Shown: piece after piece, positions 30,453 through 42,319 of the stretch
Position numbering within the stretch: position 1 is the first letter of the stretch
Layout of the letters: each line of letters opens with the position of its first letter
Assembly (NCBI GenBank): GCA_029448655.1
Contig: JACCLO010000006.1
Location: 186,001-250,000 of the forward strand
Reading direction: 5' to 3'
DNA from: Wolfiporia cocos
Lineage: Eukaryota; Basidiomycota; Agaricomycetes; Polyporales; Phaeolaceae
Length of the DNA stretch: 64,000 bases
The notes under the pieces: generated by a model
The model's input: only the letters and a program-made list of their open reading frames with translations
Told to the model about the DNA's origin: nothing
The model's database searches: none
Program-made: the position numbers and the translations under genes

Positions 30453-31867
30453 AACCAGCCACCTACATCTCTATGTTCCCAGTCGCGTAGTGGTGTGTTT
30501 TGTATTAATTTTACACATATCTCCAATGGAGACGCTCGAGAACATCGAATGTGCTAGGCGCCTACGAAGGAGGCTGGCAGTCTATTGGTGATCGCGTTAT
30601 GTAACCCAAATCCGAAACAAATCCTACTCATGTAACCATCGACTTCATGGATGTACGTCACTGCTACAGTCCGTTTTTTCGCCTGTCTGTGCGGTAGTGC
30701 TCATTTATTGCCTGAGCGGTCCAACCGTGAATGAATGATAAGAAGGCGCGGCGACTTCTCACCACGGACGCCTTTCCAGTATCGAGGTGACATCATGCAG
30801 TCGTCGTCGTCGTCGTCAATCTGCGTGACGTCGTGTTGGGGGTTGTCGACAATATCAGGGGAGGAAGCTTGACCGGAGAGGAAGAGCGCACCTAGAGATT
30901 ACCCGATCGATAGCTTACTAGCTTGCCGCACAGGCAGGCTAATTAGCTTGAAATGTGTCCTGGGCCCACACTCCCAGTCGCACCCCGAGCCCATCGCACG
31001 TTTTCCCATATAGAGGGCGGACCATGTGATCGACGCCCGCGTCGACCTAAGGCTCGGGCGCCTTTACCTCGGCCCCGACCCCCGACCCACGTGCAAGTGT
31101 CGCACGCCCCGACCCCCGCCCCCGCTGTCGTTGCCGCCGCCATCGCGCACGATGGCGACAATGTCTCCTTCAATTTTCACGTTTTCAAGTTCGTTCTTTC
31201 AGTAATCCTATGTTATAAACCCTGTAGAACACGATTATGATGGTGGAATTTTTATTTGAAACCATCTAAGGGGTGGATGGACCAATGTCCATCCAGATAC
31301 CTTCGGCCAGATGGCCTTGGCACGTGCTACTATCCTCGCATGTCATTCGGCGCTATTCCCACTCTCACACCACCACCCCACCTGCCTCTCAGAAAGCGCT
31401 GGGCCAATCTCCGTCTGAGGCAGCTGCCATGCTAGGCCATTAAGATTCACACCGGAAAATCCCTTTACATCAAGGCACTGTTGCTGCCAATGTCAGAAAA
31501 ATCTGGGGAGCATTGCAACATGGGCTGATTGCAACAGCATCAGGATTGGCCACCGACAATCATAAATAATTACAATTGATGTACAGTATAGAAAGTCCTG
31601 AGGGTTGAGAGGTGTGTGCTTGAGCTCGTGAATCTGCATTTGCATACTGCATTGTTTAGCATGGGGCACTCCATTTACATGTTCTGCAAGACCTGGCTAT
31701 TGCAAAGTCTCCCAGGATCTGAGACAGCTTCCAGAATCAAATACAGTACACTATGTGGTTGGTCACCTACCACCTCTATGTGATCAATGCAATCAGCCTT
31801 GAGCAGGACATTTATTTTGTGGTAGATGTGCAGAATCGGCTACTTGCTCATGAGAAATCACTCAATG
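30453..31867. other. Gene-poor stretch, nothing firm
   Basis: No supported gene. It includes a short (GTC)n-like run near 30800 and CCCCGACC-type low complexity near 31070-31130. From about 31600, short open stretches could be remnants of an older mobile element, but I could not name a domain. Confidence 0.4.
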
Positions 31868-32461
31868 TGTCACGGATTGAATATCCGTTCAACGCAAAAT
31901 AACCAAGTCAGATTATTTCGACAGATAGGAATATCTGTTCAGCGCAAAGTAACCAAGTCGAGTTACTCAGCGTGTCAAGTAGCGCACTACTTGTCGGACT
32001 CCGCAGAGTCAGAGCGTCGATATACAGGCTGCAGGCTTAATTGTTTAAACCTTTGAGAACAAGTATAAGATCCTTGTAATTCAACAAGGTCGAGCTGAGG
32101 AACTCGACCGGTATTTACATCAGGTTATATACTACGATTCGTTAATTGGGGTCATAGTGTCCGTGGTACTGCTACCATTAGGTCTGTCGTACTAACGATA
32201 TAGAGAATAAAGGAGAAGGGCTGCGGTTGAGCGCAACAAGGGGTGAAACATAGAAGTTCTGTGGTTTGACACAGAATATCAGCTAGAACGTGATGTGGAC
32301 GCGGGGACAGGGCATAGGGCTGTTGTACATGAAACAGGGCCTACGGTTGAGCGGAGGTCCCTAGAAATAAGAGCGCGCGGTATAACGGTTGAACGCTAAG
32401 TCCTCATACACAGTGAGGCACCAAAAAGGGATATTCGAGTGTACCTGGTAAAATCGTAACA
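31868..32461. repeat. Solo LTR, family E (594 bp), TSD CAATG
   Basis: It starts TGTCACGGATTGAATATCC and ends AAATCGTAACA, with perfect 5-bp duplications CAATG at 31863-31867 and 32462-32466. Near the left end are two imperfect tandem copies of a block of about 45 bp (GAATATCCGTTCAACGCAAA and GAATATCTGTTCAGCGCAAA). No matching internal region is in the window. Orientation not determined. Confidence 0.8.
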
Positions 32462-32466
32462 CAATG

Positions 32467-34990
32467 TCCTTGTTGCTCTATGCCTATCATTTCTGCACAT
32501 GTGAAGGACATCTATATTTCCAGCACCAGAGACATGTTGGATGAACAGGTCAAGGAGGCCCTACAAATGTACAAGCAATCTCAATTTCAACCTCTACTTG
32601 AATGCTTCTGATTCTAAATCATGGCTGGTTACGAACAGTGACAGGTCCTTTGTCGCACTCCAACATTCAACTGACGCCTTGCAGGCTAAAATACGGGATA
32701 CACAGAAATGGATTGTTATTCTCCAGCAAGAAAATGATTACAACTCAATGACCCTTGACATGCTAAATCATCAGTTGGACTGTGCCACCAAGCTGTGATC
32801 CACCACCCAAGAGAACTGCTGCCTTCTTACTCTGCAGGTGGCTGAATGCCGCACAGAGCGCCTGCAGTTGGAATGCAAGCTAGATGCTGTGCTGCCATCA
32901 CTAGAGTATGTACATCTCTTCACAAAGGCAATTAAGGCTCAGCAGAATCACATGCGCATCAGCGTCGACTAAATAGCAAAGCAGATTAACGGTGGTTAGC
33001 AGATGAGTGAGCATCGCAAGGAAGATTGTTGGGTACCATTGCACTAGCTTTGTCCTGCTATCATCTGATGGAATTCAACTTGCAAGATGCATCTCTTCTC
33101 AGCATCATGTATGATGTGTGAGAATGTTACAAATTTACGGATGCCCACATTATTCCGCATACATTTCTATTTCTTTTCTGACCAAACTGACTATTAGTTG
33201 AGTAACAAGCAAGGACTCTGTGCTCAACCACAGGGATCCATCAATGACATAGTATTTATTATGACAATAGCTCTGACACAACTCAGAGCAGTATTTTACT
33301 CGTATTGTTTTCTAGTTCAAATGTTTCCCTCCATTCCTATCATCCCCTATGACGCATGGGCCTAACCCCGAACAGTAATATGACTCAGTGAGTGGAGTAT
33401 CCAACTACTCCACCTTTGATATGTTTCAGAATACTATATATCGATACAGCTAGTCCTATCGCAGTAGCAGTAGCATCAGGTCTCAGGATAAGACCTCTGG
33501 CAGTTACTCATGTATATAAACTGGAACACAAAGGTCGAGACAGGCAGCTCAACCTTGTTGTAATAACAGGAGTCATATATTTGCTCTCAAACTTGTGCTT
33601 GCACAAGCTCAGCAATATTTCGAGTTCAAAAGCACAATTTCTCTATAACATCGAAAGGAACTCCCTTTCAACTTAGAGAAGGAAATCTATTCAACTCGGC
33701 AAAAAGTCTCAATTATCGACTTAGGAAAATAGATCGATTATTGATGAGTATATTCAACTCATAACAGAGAAGCACTTGTGATCATGGAGGTCTTGTACCA
33801 CTGGTTGCTTGCTGCACACATGACTAAGGAGCACATCACACACACCAGGGTCTCCCATTCACAGATGCTCTGGGTGAACAAACACATTCTAAATCATGAT
33901 GTGTGTCAATTTGCAATTCGACTTAGAAAGACATCCCAATATGTGGAGCAGCTTTTGATATGCAAAGCAATTGAATGCTTGTTTTTGCGGTCACAGGGCA
34001 TGGTTCTGTTAGTTTCCACCAGAGTAGGTTAGTTTCCACGAGTCAATGCTCCCTTGTTGCCGATATTACTGCCAATAGCTCTGATCATGAATTAGAATTG
34101 AACCAAGAGACCATTGCATGCTATTCTGAGCTTCAGATAATCATGATAAAGAAATCCTGCTTCAAAGCTGCTCTGCCCTGCCCCCAAGTTGTTCAGTAAC
34201 GATGGAGGGACTCCTACAGTAAGCTATGAGACTTAGCCTCTCTGTGTCAAAACAAGCTGTGAAAACCCCACATACCATCAATCCAAGGCTTCAATCACTT
34301 TTCCTTCCAAAGTAATCTCAATGTCCTGCAAGTGACAACTCTGAAGGTATCACTCTGGCAAATGCCAATAGAGCTTCCTCTGTAACCCTGGCAGCATCAC
34401 GGCAAGCAGCAAGAGCATCAAGAAATGTCCAGATCAAGTGCAGGAACTTGTGCTCATTCTGTTCGTTGAGGCAAATGTAGTGTAGTTCCTTGTGTATAGG
34501 GTCACTCCACCCTAATTTGTGAGATGCCTGGAGCCATTCCGACAACAGTGCATATCATGGCCCTAACCTTGTACTGTTCAATGTATACTTACCTCATTAC
34601 AAAGGCAGATTGACCATTCTGCTCTAAATTCACATGCAATGAGTGCTCTGGGAGGCCTGACTAACAACAGCCCAACTGGATGTAAGTTGAGTGGCATGCT
34701 CAAGGACATGATTAAGCGAGCACCCACATTTCTCCTGTCAAAATCACACAATTGCCAATGTGCAGAAGGCCCAATCAGAACATTCTCTTGCTATCATTTC
34801 TGGCTCTGAGTACACTGCAATTCTTCACTCTACTTCTGCAATAAAGATGATGGAGTCTCTGCTGTTCGAGCTATTGTGAGGCCTTGATCAGGCCATGACT
34901 ATACTTCACTCACAGATTAAGCAGTGTTGCCATGATGGCCAGCATGGTAATCAGAAGTGGCATCTGCCACACATACAGCACAGTTAAAGG
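32467..34990. other. AT-rich degenerate sequence
   Basis: Short fragments are open, for example 32541-32798, a Leu/Gln-rich helix-like stretch, but stops interrupt all longer frames. Joining across the solo LTR gives a short readable stretch (FVVDVQNRLLAHEKSLNVLV) that suggests an old coding region, perhaps a transposase. No family is assigned. Confidence 0.4.
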
Positions 34991-36160
34991 TAGAGTTTCA
35001 GTCACTGAGATTAATTTACCAACTGCGCTTCATTAGTGCTGCGCAGTTGCCCAAGTGCTCAGCTAGCACCACAGAAATAAGATTAATTTGTGTTGAGCAG
35101 ATTAATTTCTAAAAATTATGCAAGGTGGAATCGAACTGTGAGCCATAGCAATGCAACGAACAGACATGAATTATACCATTACACTAAAAGCATTTGTTAG
35201 ATTATAACTGTATTAATCATACGAGTTTTTTGCTCTCCCAAACTCTGGCCTAACAAAACTTTTTCATCAAATTTTAAACTCCTAATCTCAATAGCTCTAT
35301 ATTGGGTGTAGAATTATGACTACGAGTTTAACTACCCACGGCTTTGCCACGGACGACAATTGTCACTTAAGTATGATAATTCATAGAATAAGGGAAGAAC
35401 ATATTGGATGGCAATGTGAGTCCACCCAAACCCCAGGGTGTGTGATCCCCCTGCTGCACCTGCCTCTTCTGTCCTTTGTCCTTTGTCTCTGCCCGCTCAG
35501 CCACTTCTGACACCTCGCTGATGCTCGGTGTCATCATCGCTCTACTTGTGGTGCCTCAAAAAACTTCTGATTACTCTTGAATTTTCTGGCAGGTATCTAC
35601 AGTACAGGCCATTTACGTTACAACAGCTATAAAATCCCCGTGGTGCAGCACAGGGAGGATGCATGAAACATGGTCGAAGGGACTTGAACGCCGCACACGC
35701 GTTGTAGGTGCCAGCCGTGGGAAATAGCACATAGCACGGAGATGGTGGCGCGCACCCTACGGGCCAATGAACGCACAGTTGCCATGCGAGAACCACATTG
35801 TTTTGTTCCACGGCCCTTTAGTATTTAGATAGTATACTTCTACTGTAGCTAGTGCTTCAACTGACCAATTTCTTAAAGCCAATAAATTACTTGACATAAA
35901 TCTTTGAATGACCGAAAATTTTTCATTATTGGGTACATAGGATATGAAGAAGCCCACTTGTTGTATTGCTCCTTGGTGTAGTGGTAAGCTCATGTATGCT
36001 GGCCAGCTGTCCAGAGGCTGAGAGTTCAATCCCTGCTTGTGCAATTTATTTTATCACTGTAGTAGATTAATCTTATTTCTCCGGCGCTAGCTGAGCACTT
36101 GGGCAACTGCGCAGTGCTAACGAAGCGCAGTTGGTAAATTAATCTCAGTGACTGAAGTCC
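34991..36160. repeat. Head-to-head pair of tRNA-derived SINE-like units, copy 1
   Basis: Two units in inverted orientation share a tail of about 110 bp (CTCAGTGACTGAA at the outer ends). The left unit reads on the minus strand with a TAGTGTAATGG A-box-like and a GTTCGATTCC B-box-like motif (about 35127-35190). The right unit reads plus with GCTCCTTGGTGTAGTGG (35968) and AGTTCAATCCC (about 36023). Together these resemble a tRNA-Gly or tRNA-Glu head. The middle is interrupted by an R1 insertion (35323-35829). The same composite occurs at 56356-57004. Confidence 0.65.
35323..35829 (+). repeat. R1 unit with a single minisatellite unit, inserted in the SINE pair
   Basis: Comparison with the uninterrupted copy (junction at 56698-56703) defines the insert. 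It has the CCACGGCTTTGCCACGG hairpin, CTCTGCCCGCTCAGCCAC and one ATCCCCGTGGTGCAGC unit only, and ends GGCCCTTTAGTATTTAGA. A TA lies at both sides, so a TA target duplication is possible. Confidence 0.65.
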
Positions 36161-36267
36161 CTCATTACAGCTAGTGTTGCCATTGGCTTGGCTTGAGCTG
36201 AGACTTGAGCTGAGCCACACTAGCCAAAGCCAAGCCAAGCCAATGCTTGCAGCTCATGAGCTGATGT

Positions 36268-37231
36268 TAGTGTTGCCGAAGTTCAGTTCAGTTCAGGTTC
36301 AGGGGGGTCTAGGGCTGAACCTAGAACCAAACCAACTGCAGGGAGCCTGAACCTGAACCTGAACCTGGACCGAACCTGCTGAACCGGTTCATCAGGTTCG
36401 GTTCATGGTTCAAACTAGGTTCAAACCACTAAATTGCTTGCTTCTATAGAGTGTAAAAACAATAATTTGGACACCAACTTTGTGTACCTTTCTATGTATA
36501 CCAATTGCCCCTTATTGTCTACCTCATTCCCAGCACTATTGAACCCACTAAAGTAACCACACTTCAAGTTTTGCAGTGCCTCCATTTGGTGTCTATTGGG
36601 CTGCTGAATTCCAAAATGGCTCTTAATCTTGATTAGAGTGGTAAACATAACTTTTTGATGCACAATAATCACTCAAGGCAGCCATTTTAAGCAGTTCAGT
36701 AATCAGAGTTAATGATTGTGAATTAGCCTGAGGCAAACCTCAATAAAAAACCAGTCTCAGACAATACTGTATATAACCTAGGATCATGGAAATTAAGTGA
36801 AACATTATCTTCTACATTTCTTACTTCATCTGACAGCAACAAATGCAGCCCAGTGCCACAGAAAGCATGGTGATCCCAGCATGGGGTTGAGCCCTTGTCA
36901 TATTGTGAGACTAGAGTATATGAGTGCTGATGCTTGCTATGGTGAAGCCAGCTATCCATAACTTACTGCAACAACACTATAGCAAAGATGGCAAGAACAT
37001 AAATGTAATTGATGCTTATCCACCAGTGGCTACACAGAATATGTTAATGCTATGTGGTTCAAGGTTCAGTCCGGTTCGAACCTGGTTCAAGGGTACCCAT
37101 GGCCCCCCTGAACCAAGAACTGAACCTTGATGTCCTACCCTGAACCAGACCTGAACTGAACCTGAACCTAGGTTCGGTTCAGGTGGTTCAGGTTCTGAAC
37201 CTTGGTTCTGAACTGAACTCCGGCAACACTA
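36268..37231. mobile_element. hAT-like MITE, copy 1 (964 bp), TSD GCTGATGT
   Basis: Terminal inverted repeats TAGTGTTGCCGAAGTTCAG and GAACTCCGGCAACACTA. A perfect 8-bp duplication GCTGATGT at 36260-36267 and 37232-37239 gives hAT-type hallmarks. Subterminal regions are packed with GGTTCAG/CTGAACC. The centre (about 36420-37060) is shared, inverted, with the copy at 39781-40741. No transposase is recognisable. Confidence 0.88.
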
Positions 37232-37742
37232 GCTGATGTCATTGGCTTGGCTTCTGGTGGCTTGGCTTGGCTTGGCTCATGGATGAGCCATGGCTTACAA
37301 CTAATCAGGTAGTCCTCTTGTTCACAGGTGCACGGCAGCACAATGATCCTTCAAATAGTACCATCAACGATGCTAGGAACATTGCTATGTGTGTTGTAAA
37401 CTCTTGGGATGGTCCAATTTGTAAGTCTTTATTTGCTTGGTGGTCAGATTTCAACAGGTTGTAAGCTGGTTTCCGATGTTGTTATCTTCGCCACCTTCTG
37501 CAAGGGTACAGGGTCTGCACAACTTCATGCACTGCTCATGAGCCCGCATGTGTGGCTGTCATTCGTCCATGTGGGGAACCATCAGGACATGTTCCTCTAT
37601 GAGGGACGTCCAGGCATGCTGACACACGGCAGGTATACATGTGGTGCGAGTCATGACGCGGCACTGCATGACGTCGGGCTGCAGATGGGCTGGCATGGCG
37701 AGTGTGCCTTATGGCTTGACAGTTCATCACATGCATGGAGTT

Positions 37743-37862
37743 GTTGGAATAAACCAGCAAGGGGCATACCACTACTCCACAGTGGAGTAGTGGTAAACCA
37801 GCAAGGGGCATACCACTACTCCACAGTGGAGTAGTGGTATGTCCCTGCTGGTTTATTCCAAC
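37743..37862. repeat. Foldback (long inverted repeat) with partial tandem duplication
   Basis: GTTGGAATAAACCAGCAAGG on the left is matched by the reverse complement on the right (CTGGTTTATTCCAAC), with CCACTACTCCAC/GTGGAGTAGTGG at the centre. About 50 bp of the left arm is repeated in tandem. It could extrude as a cruciform. Confidence 0.7.
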
Positions 37863-38134
37863 AGGAGTGACTGACTTGGTGTTTATGTGAGTATATTCAT
37901 ATGACATGTTATTTGAAGCTGGCTGTCATGTTGCATGTATGTTTTATCTTGTCCGTTCTATAGCCAGCTACTAGACACCGCGAGCTATGGCTCAAGCTGG
38001 AGCTGTCTCGAGCAGAGCCAAGCCATGTGCTTGTCAAGCTGAGCCATGAAGTTGTGAGCTGCTCAATGCCCAAAGCCATCACAAGCCAAGCCGAGCTGAG
38101 CCAAGCTGGGCCAACGGCAATACTAGTCTTGATC

Positions 38135-38221
38135 AGACGTTCTACAGCAGTGTGGCTGCACCACGGACACAGCCAGATGGAGATCGAAAAACTGAAGACA
38201 AGAAACTGCTGTAGAACGTCT
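38135..38221. repeat. Small inverted repeat, 16-bp perfect arms
   Basis: AGACGTTCTACAGCAG (38135-38150) and its exact reverse complement (38206-38221) flank 55 bp. It lies about 150 bp upstream of the helicase ATG. It may be a small MITE remnant or an RNA hairpin. Confidence 0.6.
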
Positions 38222-38373
38222 GGTGTATTTTGATAGGACAGATGTAGGTGATCCCTGTCTCGTGACCATGAGGTGAGCATCTACGCATCTACACGTCATC
38301 GCAAGTCCTCCCACATTGTAGTATTTAGGCCACACTCTTGCTGTATGAGTCTGAGTACATACATGCCAATAGA

Positions 38374-39780
38374 ATGCCTCAAAAGCCATCTTTTCAGACT
38401 ATCTATGATCTCGACAATGAGCATTTCAATGTTCTACTGGAGGCAGCCCAGGAAGCAGCTTACAAAACCCATCAATACTCTTCTGCGGACATGCGTGAAA
38501 AGCTCACTGCTGAATTCAAGTGGATATTTGGTCCTAATAAGACTCCGTACGACTGGCAGCTCGATGTGACCGAAGTGATACTTCTCGGGCTTGATGCCAT
38601 CATGATCACGGGAACAGGTGCAGGCAAAACAATGCCCTTCGCAATGCCGCTATTGCTCGATGAGCAGAGGGACAAGATGATATCACCTCTGATTGAGCTT
38701 GAAAAGGACCAGGTAGGCCTCCAAGAGTGTGGAATAGTGAATAGTTGACGATGAATGTGCAGGCTGAGCGTTTTGAGCGTATGGGCTTGAAAGCAACTCC
38801 TGTAAATGGAGAAACATGGTGTAACGCCCTAGCACAGGTAAGCCTTCACTGCTTGTGCTGATTAGCATACATACTGAAAGAACTATGTCAGGAAATTAAG
38901 GTGCGCAAACATCGTCTCATACTCACCTCCCCGGAGATGTGCCTAGACTCAAAGGAGTTCTCCCCGATAATGCGCAACCCTTTGTTTATGGCTAATATAT
39001 GCGCCGTCGTCATTGACGAAGCACACTGTACAGCACAGTGGGGCGAGAACTTTCGCAAGAAGTACGCTGAGCTCAATAGCCTTCATGCATTTGTTCCACT
39101 CACCATCCAATTCCTTGCGACGTCGGCCACTCTGCCCCCTCATATTCTCATTGACATGATGCAAAAGCTTTGCATGCACCCTCGCCACACATACCTGGTC
39201 AATCGCGGTAATGACCGCCCAAATATAATGCCGCTCGTCTGCCGTATGCAAGCACTAGCGAACGACTTCAGTGTGCTGGATTTCGTCACGGATGAAGTAA
39301 AGGAGAGCTTACCCCTGCTTCGAACGATCATATTCTGCAATAAACGAGACGTAGCGGCCAAAATATGCGAGCACTTACAACGCTTACTGCCTCCCGAGCT
39401 ACATGGCCAAATTGACTTCGTTCACGTGATGCGTGGCAAGTCATCATGCCAGGACGTGATGAATCAATTTCGCAATGGTGAAATCAAGATTATCTGTGCT
39501 ATGGAAGCAGCAGGAATGGTGCGTATCGTTTCGATTTTGGATGAAGCACTCACCATTTCAAAATAGGGGCTTGACATTGCTGACATCATCCGCATTGTTC
39601 AATATATGGTCCCCTCGTTGCTCTCCGTGTGGTTCCAACGCCTTGGACGAGGTGGACGAGGTGGACGAGGTGGACAGCCTACCATTGTGATCCTGCTTGT
39701 TGAGCCATCGGTATTCAAATTTAGACGTCGCCAAAAGGGGAAGAAACAAAAGCGCACACCTAAATTGACAGCTGGAGGGG
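38374..39780 (+). pseudogene. RecQ-like helicase gene, fragment 1 (helicase core)
   Basis: Exons 38374-38712, 38763-38837, 38892-39518 and 39567-39780, with introns of 48-54 bp. A Walker A motif (TGTGAGKTMPF), DEAH box (VVIDEAHC), SAT (FLATSAT), a second RecA lobe (TIIFCNKRDVAAKI), motif V across the last intron (AAGM then GLDIADI) and motif VI (QRLGRGGRGG) identify a RecQ-type 3'-5' DNA helicase. This family is dispersed and repeated in mushroom-forming fungi. ATG 38374 is the first in frame. The coding exon is cut at 39780 by a hAT MITE. With all insertions in place the gene should give only a truncated protein lacking the zinc-binding region. Confidence 0.85.
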
Positions 39781-40741
39781 TAGTGTTGCCGAAGTTCAGT
39801 TCAGAACCAAGGTTCAGAACCTGAACCACCTGAACCGAACCTAGGTTCAGGTTCAGTCCAGGTCCGGTTCAGGGTAGGACATCAAGGTTCGGTTCTTGGT
39901 TCAGGGGGGTCATGGGTACCCTTGAACCAGGTTCGAACCGGACTGAACCTTGAACCACATAGCATTAACATATTCTGTGTAGCCACTGGTGGATAAGCAT
40001 CAATTACATTTATGTTCTTGCCATCTTTGCTATAGTGTTGTTGCAGTAAGTTATGGATAGCTGGCTTCACCATAGCAAGCATCAGCACTCATATACTCTA
40101 GTCTCCCAATATGGCAAGGGCTCAACCCCATGCTGGGATCACCATGCTTTCTGTGGCACTGGGCTGCATTTGTTGCTGTCAGATGAAGTAAGAAATGTAG
40201 AAGATTATGTTCCACTTCATATCCATGATCCTAGGTTATATACAGTGTTGTCTAAGAATGTTTTGTTATTGAGGTTTGCCTCAGGCTAATTCACAATCAT
40301 AAACTCTGATTACTGAACTGCTCAAGATGGCTGCCTTGAGTGATTATTGTGCATCTAAAATTTATGTTTACCACTCTAATCAAGATTAAGAGCCACTTTG
40401 GAATTCGGCCCAATAGACACCAAATGGAGGCACTGCAGAACTTGAAGTGTGATTACTTTAGTGGGTTCAATAGTGCCAGGAATGAGGTAGGCAATAGAGA
40501 GCAATTGGTATACATAGAAAGGTGCATGAAGTTGGTGTCTAAATTATTATTTTTACACTCTATAGAAGCAAGTAACTTAGCGGTTCGAACCTAGTTCGAA
40601 CCATGAACCGAACCTGATGAACCAGTTCACCAGGTTCAGTCCAGGTTCAGGTTCAGGTTCAGGCTCCCTGCAGTCGGTTCGGTTCTGGGTTCAGCCCTAG
40701 ACCCCCCTGAACCTGAACCGAACTGAACTTCGGCAACACTA
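39781..40741. mobile_element. hAT-like MITE, copy 2 (961 bp), TSD TGGAGGGG, inside helicase exon
   Basis: Same family as 36268-37231 in opposite orientation: TIRs TAGTGTTGCCGAAGTTCAG and AACTTCGGCAACACTA, and a perfect 8-bp duplication TGGAGGGG at 39773-39780 and 40742-40749. It is inserted in coding sequence. Excision with one TSD copy restores the frame. Confidence 0.93.
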
Positions 40742-40749
40742 TGGAGGGG

Positions 40750-41735
40750 AGGAGCACAGTGCCTCAAGTGAGGAGAGCGAATGCAGCAGCTCTGAAGACA
40801 GTGATAGTGACGACCTGAGCTCAGTCAGTGAGGAAGAAGCATGCGGTCTTCAGGGTGAGGGTGATATAGAGATCGAGACACATGGACAGCACCAGCAGAG
40901 AGCAGGAGAGCACAACAGTGACAAGCAGCATGCAAAGAAGGTTGAAGACGGCCTATGCCAGTGGATCGAGATGAAGACATGTCGACGGGTGGTTGCTGAT
41001 GCATACTTCAAGAATCCGCCACGCGCTCAATGTGAATAATCTATTTATGATGTTATTATCTGCTAACTTGTGAGATTGTAGCACTGGCAGTCCCATGCTG
41101 TGATGTCTGCCTGACGAGAAAGGCTGGAGATGGTGGGATGGCAATGACAGAGCTTGAGAAGGCAACACATACCCTTTTCGAAACCATACGACGGCGTGTT
41201 CTTGGCTCAGATTCAGATCAAGAAACCAACTCTGTTCCTGTGGCAGGAATGAAGAGGTCACGGGCTCCTCCAGGACTAGGAGATCATAAAGGCGATCGCC
41301 TCAAGCAATGTAAGGAAGTGTTGAAGAGGTGGTGGTACAGAACATGGAGGGATAAGTACTCACATTGTGCCTGGGGACCTGACACCCTATTACCCGATAG
41401 CGTGGTCAACAAGATAGCAAGCAAAGCAAGTCTCAAGACTGTAGGTGAAGCAAAAGCTGCATTACCTGATTGGCTATATGCGGAGTGTCATTGGGAAGAT
41501 GTGTGTCGCATACTGGCGCTGATCGATCATGACTACTGGAGGGCAAAGCAGGATGCTAAGGAAGCTAAGGCAGAGTGGTGGAGGCAGGAGTCAGAAGCGA
41601 AACGGCTTAGATGTGAGGAAGAGAGGAGAGAGGAGAAGCGAACGGAGAGGGTGTCTCGGACTGCACAGACCAGTCATCCACAACTGCAGGCCGCCATGAT
41701 GGGAACAAGCCAGGGATGGCATGCCAATCCACAAG
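40750..41735 (+). pseudogene. RecQ-like helicase gene, fragment 2 (zinc-binding region)
   Basis: The frame continues from fragment 1 after removal of the MITE: 40750-41031, an intron 41032-41081 with CTAAC near its 3' end, then 41082-41735. It encodes a Ser/Glu/Asp-rich acidic linker, then MKTCRRVVADAYF and, across the intron, CCDVC. This is the RecQ zinc-binding Cys arrangement. A basic, Lys/Glu-rich helical tail follows, with KRWWYRTWRDKY. Family B's 5' LTR interrupts it at 41736. The apparent ORF running on to 41845 reads into the LTR and is not the natural end. Confidence 0.8.
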
Positions 41736-42118
41736 TGTCACGGGCAAAAGCTTTCCCTAACGACAACGAGATCGATCCGGTCCCCCGAGTCCCCAAGCCC
41801 AGCCAGGCCCGGATCATACCATGGAAGGAACCCGACAACGTCTAGATAACGACACAAGGCCCGGTTCCCACACGGCCACGATGACCGCTACGTATTTGAT
41901 ATACTTTACGCTTCTATGTTTCAGAGTCTGGCTTAGACCCCTACCCCAGTCTCGCACCAGACTCCCTAGTTACCATATACGGCCATTATAGTACAAACAT
42001 GTACAAACAGTCTATTAGTATAATAGCAGGCCTCGTTCAGCTGGTAACCCCAGCCTGAACTTGGCGTTCATCCACTTCGCTCCCCTCAGTTCGCTCTAAG
42101 GTTTTAGTGGCCTTGTCA
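41736..42118 (+). repeat. 5' LTR of family B (383 bp)
   Basis: TGTCACGGGC to GGCCTTGTCA. TATAATA at 42019-42025 is 33 nt upstream of AGCCTGAACTT (42052-42062). The 3' LTR has AGTCTGAACTT there, so the 5' copy carries a T-to-C change in the primer tract. Confidence 0.95.
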
Positions 42119-42119
42119 T

Positions 42120-42130
42120 AAGTTCAGACT
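42120..42130 (+). other. Primer-binding site, self-priming type, family B
   Basis: AAGTTCAGACT starts 2 nt after the LTR and is the exact complement of AGTCTGAACTT in the 3' LTR (49350-49360), with one mismatch to the 5' LTR. A short hairpin, CTGTCG/CGACAG (42137-42158), follows. Confidence 0.72.
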
Positions 42131-42319
42131 CCCCCTACTGTCGACGATCATCCCGACAGTTTTATTATCTTTTTATCTGACAAAACCAAGGACCGCCAAA
42201 AAGACGATCCTACACTTATCCAACCCCTCCAGACCAGGGGAAAAGTTCTTTTTCGATTCTCTCAGAATCCCGTTCTGCGTACATACACCTGGAGCTTACA
42301 TAAGCCGACAGTACATACG

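Larger units (their letters stand above)
36170..38127. mobile_element. Possible older hAT-like non-autonomous element (outer)
   Basis: The left end reads TAGTGTTGCCATTGGCTTGG and the right end CCAACGGCAATACTA, an imperfect inverted pair, with many TGGCTTGGC/GAGCTGAGCC motifs near both ends. I could not find an 8-bp duplication, so this is tentative. The MITE at 36268-37231 is nested in it. Confidence 0.35.

Noticed and set aside
33389..33766. Possible solo LTR (TGAGTGGAGTATCC to CTCATAACA, with a TATATAAA box)
   Set aside because: The flanking 5-mers CTCAG and GAGAA do not match and no second copy is in the window, so it was left out of the feature list.
35968..36041. Functional tRNA gene
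   Set aside because: A- and B-box-like motifs are clear, but I could not fold a proper acceptor or anticodon arm. Recurrence with a common tail points to a SINE.
41138..41845. Independent 235-residue protein
   Set aside because: Its end is read from the family B LTR. The upstream part belongs to the helicase gene, whose frame continues at 49422.
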